A stretch of DNA of 64,000 bases from positions 24,361 through 88,360 of the forward strand of contig NZ_UUPU01000024.1 in the NCBI RefSeq assembly GCF_900591205.1, given 5' to 3'. Both the position numbers and the translations under genes were made by a program. This DNA comes from Pseudomonas viridiflava (GTDB lineage: Bacteria > Pseudomonadota > Gammaproteobacteria > Pseudomonadales > Pseudomonadaceae). This document shows positions 62,401 through 64,000 of the stretch, piece by piece (the first letter of the stretch is position 1; every line of letters starts with the position of its first letter). The notes under the pieces are model-generated. The model was not told the origin of the DNA. It was given only the letters and a program-made list of their open reading frames with translations, and searched no databases.

Positions 62401-64000
62401 CGCCGTCGCCGATCAGCTTGCCGCCTTGGTTGTCGAGACTGGCGCTGTCCAAGGTCAGTGCCGTCGCACTCAGTAACTCACCACTGCGGTTGCTGACGAC
62501 ACCGGTTGCGCTCAGTTTTTGCGATGCGCCACTGCTGATACGACCGCTGTCATTGTTCAGCGTGACGGCGCGCACGTTCAGGTCGCCATCGGCGCGCACG
62601 ATACCTTGCCGGTTGTCCAAGTGGTCGATGTTCAAGCCCATGCGCTGACCGCTGACAAAGCGGCCGCCACGGTTGATCGCAACGCCTGAATTGTTGACGG
62701 TCAGTAACGTGTCGCCTTGAAGCAGCCCTTGACTGTTATCCAGCGTCAGGCTGCTCAAGGTCGTTGTCGCACCTAGAATTTTGCCTTGGCGATTATCCAG
62801 CGTCGTGGTCACGAACAGCGTTGCGTCATCACGTATCTTCAGCTCGCCTTCGGTATTGATCAGGCTGTTGGCCCTAAGGTCCAGTCCGGTCGAAGCAATC
62901 AGGCCCTTGGTGTTATCCAGCGACTGAGCGATACGCACCAGCAAACCTTTTCCACTGAGGAGCTTGGCACTGCGGTTGTTGAAGGCGTTGGCAGCCAGAG
63001 TAAAAGCCTCGCTGCTGGAGATTTCACCCCCCTGGTTGTCGACACTATTGAGGTTGCTCAACAGTAAACGGCCTGGGGCATTGATCACCCCGCCCCGGTT
63101 ATCCAGATGGCCGCCATTCAGATCGAGGCTGACATCGCCCTGGCCAAAAAGTCGGCCGTCATTGTGCTGATCAAAACGCGTGACATTGGCGTTAAGTACC
63201 TCGCCACTGCTGATCCGCCCCCCCTCACTGTTGTCCACCTCAGCAGCTTTCAAATCCAGGCGAGCTTCACCACGCAAGGTGCCATGCTGGTTGTTCAACG
63301 GGCCGTTCAACTGCAAATCAAGATTGTTGGCGACGACAGTGCCCTGACGGTTATCGAGGCTGCCCAGATTCAGACGTGCGTCACCTTTGGCGGCAAACAA
63401 GCCGGTTTGGTTTAGTAAGTGACCGGCGATGGCGGCGGTCAACGAACCGTCAGAGGTGAGCTTGCCTTCAGTGTTGTCGAGAGTGGCGCTGGTTACGTCA
63501 AGCCGGGCACCCGCCGCCAGACTGCCGCGATGGTTGGTGAGTGCGTCACTCTTTACCGACAGGGAAAGATCGCCCTGAATCTGGCCGTCATTGTTGTCCA
63601 GGGAACCCAGCGTCAAGGCTGCGTCGGTGGCTAAAAGTTGGCCGTTACGGTTTAGCAGTTGCTCGGCCTTTATACCGAGGCTACCCGCACTCAGGATGCG
63701 TCCCTGATTCTGGTTATCCACACGCGTAGCAGTCAGCTGAGCATCGCGCTGAGCGCTCAGCGTGCCGCCCTGATTCGCTAGCTCGCCAGTGCTGACGGTG
63801 AGGTCGCGACTGGCGATCACGGTCTTGGCACTGTTATGGATAGCCTGCGCGGTCAACCGCACGTCGCCTTGTGTATTGCGGGTGTTATCGGCGTTCACGC
63901 CGGCTTCGATAATCCCGTTGTTGGTCAACCGGCCACCGGCGTCCAGCGCGATGCTGTCCCTGGCCGCCAGGGTCTGTTGGCTGGTCAATGCGCCTTGGGT
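50486..64000 (-). CDS. Giant FhaB/CdiA-type exoprotein, N-terminus outside the window
   Basis: More than 4500 codons of a two-partner-secreted adhesin/toxin; the frame runs off the right edge, so the secretion domain and the CdiB-type partner lie beyond. Visible parts in order: haemagglutinin repeats (about residues 1-2290: LDN..G motifs); a distinct low-GC segment (about 2360-2630) with four Cys, probably receptor-binding; a linker (2640-2870); LLAGLGYNPDESAKRLGDGLYEQRL and FIDGQTSDEAVFRHLMDNA (about 2870-2950); a second repeat type (AGRDV..AG.D, about 3000-4030) resembling the periplasmic FHA-2 part of CdiA; and a C-terminal region without a VENN motif. The last 80 residues contain HYDEYGRSKGQTH and PHHHV, a His-rich probable nuclease toxin. 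Confidence 0.9.
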   Translation of the reverse strand, partial: TQGALTSQQTLAARDSIALDAGGRLTNNGIIEAGVNADNTRNTQGDVRLTAQAIHNSAKTVIASRDLTVSTGELANQGGTLSAQRDAQLTATRVDNQNQGRILSAGSLGIKAEQLLNRNGQLLATDAALTLGSLDNNDGQIQGDLSLSVKSDALTNHRGSLAAGARLDVTSATLDNTEGKLTSDGSLTAAIAGHLLNQTGLFAAKGDARLNLGSLDNRQGTVVANNLDLQLNGPLNNQHGTLRGEARLDLKAAEVDNSEGGRISSGEVLNANVTRFDQHNDGRLFGQGDVSLDLNGGHLDNRGGVINAPGRLLLSNLNSVDNQGGEISSSEAFTLAANAFNNRSAKLLSGKGLLVRIAQSLDNTKGLIASTGLDLRANSLINTEGELKIRDDATLFVTTTLDNRQGKILGATTTLSSLTLDNSQGLLQGDTLLTVNNSGVAINRGGRFVSGQRMGLNIDHLDNRQGIVRADGDLNVRAVTLNNDSGRISSGASQKLSATGVVSNRSGELLSATALTLDSASLDNQGGKLIGDGAVRVTTGVLNNQNSGRLTSADRLDVTAGQVDNRFDGRIASNKALTVSINGLDQRGGGELYSLTDLTLDMNQGHLDNTDGLINAPGQLLLKNLNTVVNQNGEISSEHAFTLAAQSVDNSDGQLLSDQVLTLKVEQALTNLKGLIAAAALNVQADRLDNGNGQVMGDISLDLSTTGALNNQGGTLGSGQRLNITSGSLDNSQAGHLVSDGVLFVKVDGLLDNQAKGNVLAKGVMDIQAGHLDNRGGMVSANQNLNLHVGQVDNREGVLNSKQALAITGQSLSNQGGLVSAIGPVRLTVDTVNNTKGRIASEDELDATLGVLNQQGGELVAQGRLTLNADTLDNRNGGLVATTKALKLNVGSLDNRNGEISSQQNLELNGERLDNSGGKLLAATTLELAVSEVINQAKGLVFAKDLRVTGTRLDNTDGTLGGQRSWVLKLSSALDNTRGKLNSEGSMDLAVQRIDNSRGSISSAALLSINTAADVLNNGGTVESAQGLKLTSGSLDNTQGLIKSQRETSLVTGQFTNGLGGRVISAERLDLTATQVTNSGRIASVGTLDANLGGLTQLGGAELVSNAQLTLDLHDGMLINAGVINAPILVLNNLASIDNQNGEISSQNAFTLATQNLDNTNGKLISNQALTLRVDQVLANVKGLISGRGDVAINASLMDNQHGRVIADGNLLLVSAMLDNRNGEIAGKAQVAVNTDVLDNQKGQLISTEGLHISGAKLDNRGGLVGAAKALKLDVGHLDNRAGEVTGNADVTVTGTQLDNSDKGLVFAGQGLNLAVDQVINRTLGQLNGQRFTLTGTSLDNAGGKLFSQQPLMVALAGDLDNSEGLLSSEGTLEVKAHSLNNTQGSLSSAQGLNVSVTSLLNNKSGELLTDGNLILRSANLGNEQGNISGKGPVSVTFGEVNNQGGRLNSGDTLSLYAAQLNNGGSIGSTSAMTVSVTGLDQQGGKLFSNAGLTLDMNNGQLNNRGGLINAVGPLLLDNLTHVTNNGGEISSGQAFSLTAQNLDNSHGKLLSNQGLTLRIDQALTNIKGLIGGASLDAQATAMDNRGGSLTSRGDLQLTSDGLLNNSDQGLISAAQAVTVQSADLNNQNGTLLGAAVTLNAMALNNTANGLINSRSTLNLKAASLNSGSGGEVSAKGAMAIDLNALALAGGKIVGEQGVTVDFNNSDLDNRNGLILANGPLTLKNLRDLSNQGGEISSQQSFTLAARALDNSAGKLISSQVLTLNADSLNNSANGLMSGWQGLNVSGGSLDNRNHGTLSSRNGAINVRLSGALQNNNEGALVSQGRLDVSAASLDNRGNAVLSSGAEQRLSVTGALVNGDGSLIESGTTLDVQAATLANQATINAQHAFTFIGTDLTNNGGTLASNGQLTLDLLGNLNNSGGKLVSAGPLLVQRASQVYNDADGQIASQGLLTLFTAGLNNSERGTIVGKERVAITASDVVQNHTNGLIYSQDADVQLNAAGLNNAKGVVQGHTGLGLNIRGDVDNQGGIIQAQRLNLLANSINNQGGRIAAQAGDAVVNANYFANTHGGVYAKGLVRVGAQQVDNSAGQIAGGTVELAANGLLSNRGGVIESDGSLSVAADSVDNQGGQIRALGSGGKTNFQIGSVFDNRNGRLETSNADLTLNVGGFQNQGGSLLHAGFGTFDISTANLTQAGGDVVTRGGLTLTADNWTNSSVIQAGRLTINVNTLNQTAGGQLLASDSLIGTGGNWNNDGLITSDGTSNLTLSGTYGGNGRYSSVGTLGLSAAQLNVSSAASIAGGGDTTLNVAGAFNNYGRVTSAAKLNVNAGAINNYATLGSTQALLLQTPTLLNEGGLIFSGSNTDIKVADLLNNNNAAIYSLGNLSIGGQQEGRANSVVNFSSSLQSDADFTLASTVFENKRQGVAGKERLLSGEITFNCDGNKCYYMNYYVEEKYFSEATFSGAAATVSVGGNFNADTGRFNNFSSSIVAGGNIDLKADDFENTSVSSGEFTRSRVYKSTPGRKFSAPIFAGINGNGPLDIYAKRNSKYTMEYYGGLSCGGGDGDPCNEIWMWGNGAKTNYLNPYFGQGPEVAVPASILALNLMSDVKSYQSSASAAAIIQASKTVTINATKSIQNSDIKNLAPFLNQGQQNGVAKPTVITKDISVNAQLPPDLAQRQVNPVTLPNFSLPSGQNGLFRLSGNGVSDIQVAQQTDATQGWTLSGASVNLAQRQQALPQNQGRTIQLDGATQVAADSRPVSVVAREAADINANARAVDASGVGSVGTGTVLPGRTDITRVEGINSANAGEASAVISLNPSDRDPRTRVIAPGSSPSVNVPGITPLATAIAGSSQPLSRVQGLPDRSAVSQPHKYLIETNPVLTDLKQFMSSDYLLAGLGYNPDESAKRLGDGLYEQRLIQQAIVERTGQRFIDGQTSDEAVFRHLMDNAIRSKQALDLSVGVSLTGQQVAALTHDIVWLEENVINGEKVLVPVLYLAQADNRLAPNGALIAGQDISLMAGENLENAGTLRATDNLSAKAGNDLTNSGLIEAGNRLDLLAGNNIVNKTGGIIAGRNVTLTAVGGDVINERNVTTTGYSSGTSIRRDYLDSAARIEAVNDLSLNAGRDVANTGGALTSGRDTTITAGRDVHIDAVEQRNSVDMGSRYRTQTVTQTGATVEAGRDVKVTAGRDFSAIASRIDAKRDLDIAANEDLSISSAADEQHSSSKSKKVTRSEDHISQVSSVLTAGGDVSLSAGKDLELTASRVAGGGNVALEAQRDLSILSALDEDASFYSKKSKGSFGRSKSAQRESYDSTNVASVVEAGKDLTVNASKKADGGMNIEGGRDVTVIGSQLKAGGDMLLGATGDIAVLSGVEEHGSYSKKTKSGFLGLSKSGKSQLKTTASQVGSELEAGNDVVLAAGNDVRLRASEISADNDAELRAGLVNSNGDINLISANDTAYSRSEAYKKKFGYTERPTSVAISSAKKAGREAQSSTSVGSQVNADRDAALQAERDINLVGSGISAGRNVSLDAGRDVNVVAAQNTSSESSWEKKKQTGSSISSNGNSFSVFAGTEGTAKKDRLERETAAGSQISAGQDVAINAKRDINQQGSDLNASNDIDLTAGRNINIDAARESLLKEQLRQKESNGLGASINHNYANTKDAVSGAGKGEDNVSKGSSTLKAVDSVSQFVSGPTLDAKFGNSKQSNSQQTIEETNRSSTLNAGNDINLNAGNDVVVKGSQLDAGRDINIKGRDVTLDVAKGSVSQETHNTQSWGGIHGGTSGGIKLGVGGSYGTATGESVQGSSTATQLDAGRDINVKASNDLNLMGTQAKAQRDIDLNAGNDLNIRSAHNDSNSENNRHSGGGEAGLTFGSEGMGVYVSVSMGKGNLERDGQRQQEAYLYAGDRLGFNSGRDTNIAGASLRGDEVVGRVGGDLNVSSVADTGKVKGKEFDISVTATFGPAPGVSGSVGYGQTTGKTDWVEEQTSITGKNKVDIRTEKHTQIDGAVIAADNGNLKLDTHTLGFSDIAGQDKEHGYYLNVGGSYKAGGNESKGSTAQEPSQVGKGKEGKTGWSVEGWNYEKEREQIVRATVGAGEIVVRKDGETGADSTSGLNRDVNKAYEITKDEEKRTDLYASSSSIDAVMDPEKTAKDLVKDAINFGENQKKKLQELTNAFDQIKGEIQAQRVSINAVSAKTRKAFGDEQALTIAKNLARKGIDPNTLDTLPAEVISALTDFSKNAAVYDKKLGSCINDGSCPSVSSGEQKAGQALELPATRVDDSPRNGGEAALNGIIDIVKMSNKLPIEQFQAAMLSVQAMMGPLKFVVSAVANAVAKEVAGDKYQEYKESAAIELAARLTDRKVETMREFHQEAKADPDSVLHGDEYVIATEFLIDAVLGEVKSLGMKAGSKVFANDSKGPLLPESYWKNKEAPVQVTPGTTRVVDIKPSSRKKDEFYERTTHYDEYGRSKGQTHMTDHGQPDVHPNPHHHVRDVERNQNVKGAIPGVHPDY
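58665..63165 (-). repeat. Five copies of a ~270-bp supra-repeat in the exoprotein gene
   Basis: Inside the short haemagglutinin repeats, a block of about 90 residues recurs at roughly 62890-63165, 61970-62240, 60440-60710, 59280-59560 and 58665-58940. Each copy has the order (G)LxS..LTLD, GLINAPG, LLLxNL, GEISSxxAFTLAAQ, LDNxxGKLLS and KGLI. Spacings differ, so whole modules have been gained or lost. A sixth partial GEISS motif lies near 61290. Confidence 0.7.

Overview
The window is a GC-rich Pseudomonas chromosome segment, most likely from the P. fluorescens group. Three things support this: many Pseudomonas-type REP palindromes (two families, beginning GTGGGAG..GGCTTGC and GTGGCGAGCGGGCTTGC), an OprD porin, and a FecI/FecR/TonB-receptor set. 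No rRNA, tRNA, CRISPR, transposase or prophage is visible.

Layout. 1-10 kb: two divergent L,D-transpeptidases, a creatininase-family hydrolase, a small two-gene envelope operon, a GntR-MFS-amidohydrolase catabolic set, a glutathione transferase, a secreted protein and a DUF924 protein. 10-18 kb: an iron signalling set (FecI-type sigma, FecR, TonB-dependent receptor), a DUF1624 membrane protein and metE. 18-28 kb: a LysE exporter, a GGDEF cyclase, a tandem triplicated REP element, an OprD porin and a six-gene operon (LacI regulator, binding protein, two permeases, ATPase, GpdQ-like phosphodiesterase). 28-35 kb: carboxynorspermidine decarboxylase and synthase, a structured RNA leader in front of a DUF6124-like gene and an LspA-like peptidase, glutaminase, small envelope proteins, and an AraC regulator with a Fur-box-like palindrome nearby. 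35-38.7 kb: a flavin monooxygenase and two divergent sulfonate-type binding proteins, preceded by a molybdopterin-reductase remnant.

38.8-49.6 kb is one coherent sugar or polyol catabolic locus. A leftward operon (split transketolase plus FGGY kinase) faces a rightward operon (RbsCBA-type ABC importer, two SDR dehydrogenases, SorC-type regulator, transaldolase). The two promoters share a palindrome-based motif. The expected flow is uptake, oxidation of a polyol to a ketose, phosphorylation, and entry into the pentose phosphate pathway.

50-64 kb is a giant leftward FhaB/CdiA-type two-partner-secretion exoprotein. More than 4500 codons are visible and the N-terminus lies beyond the window. A small low-GC gene follows 10 bp downstream and fits a cognate immunity gene. 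Low-GC patches in the putative receptor-binding segment and in the toxin/immunity end suggest modular exchange.

The most notable signals are the leader RNA at 30731-30861, with mutually exclusive pairings that would hide or expose the ribosome binding site; the unassigned His-rich CdiA C-terminal toxin with its putative immunity gene; and the split-transketolase polyol locus with its shared operator.
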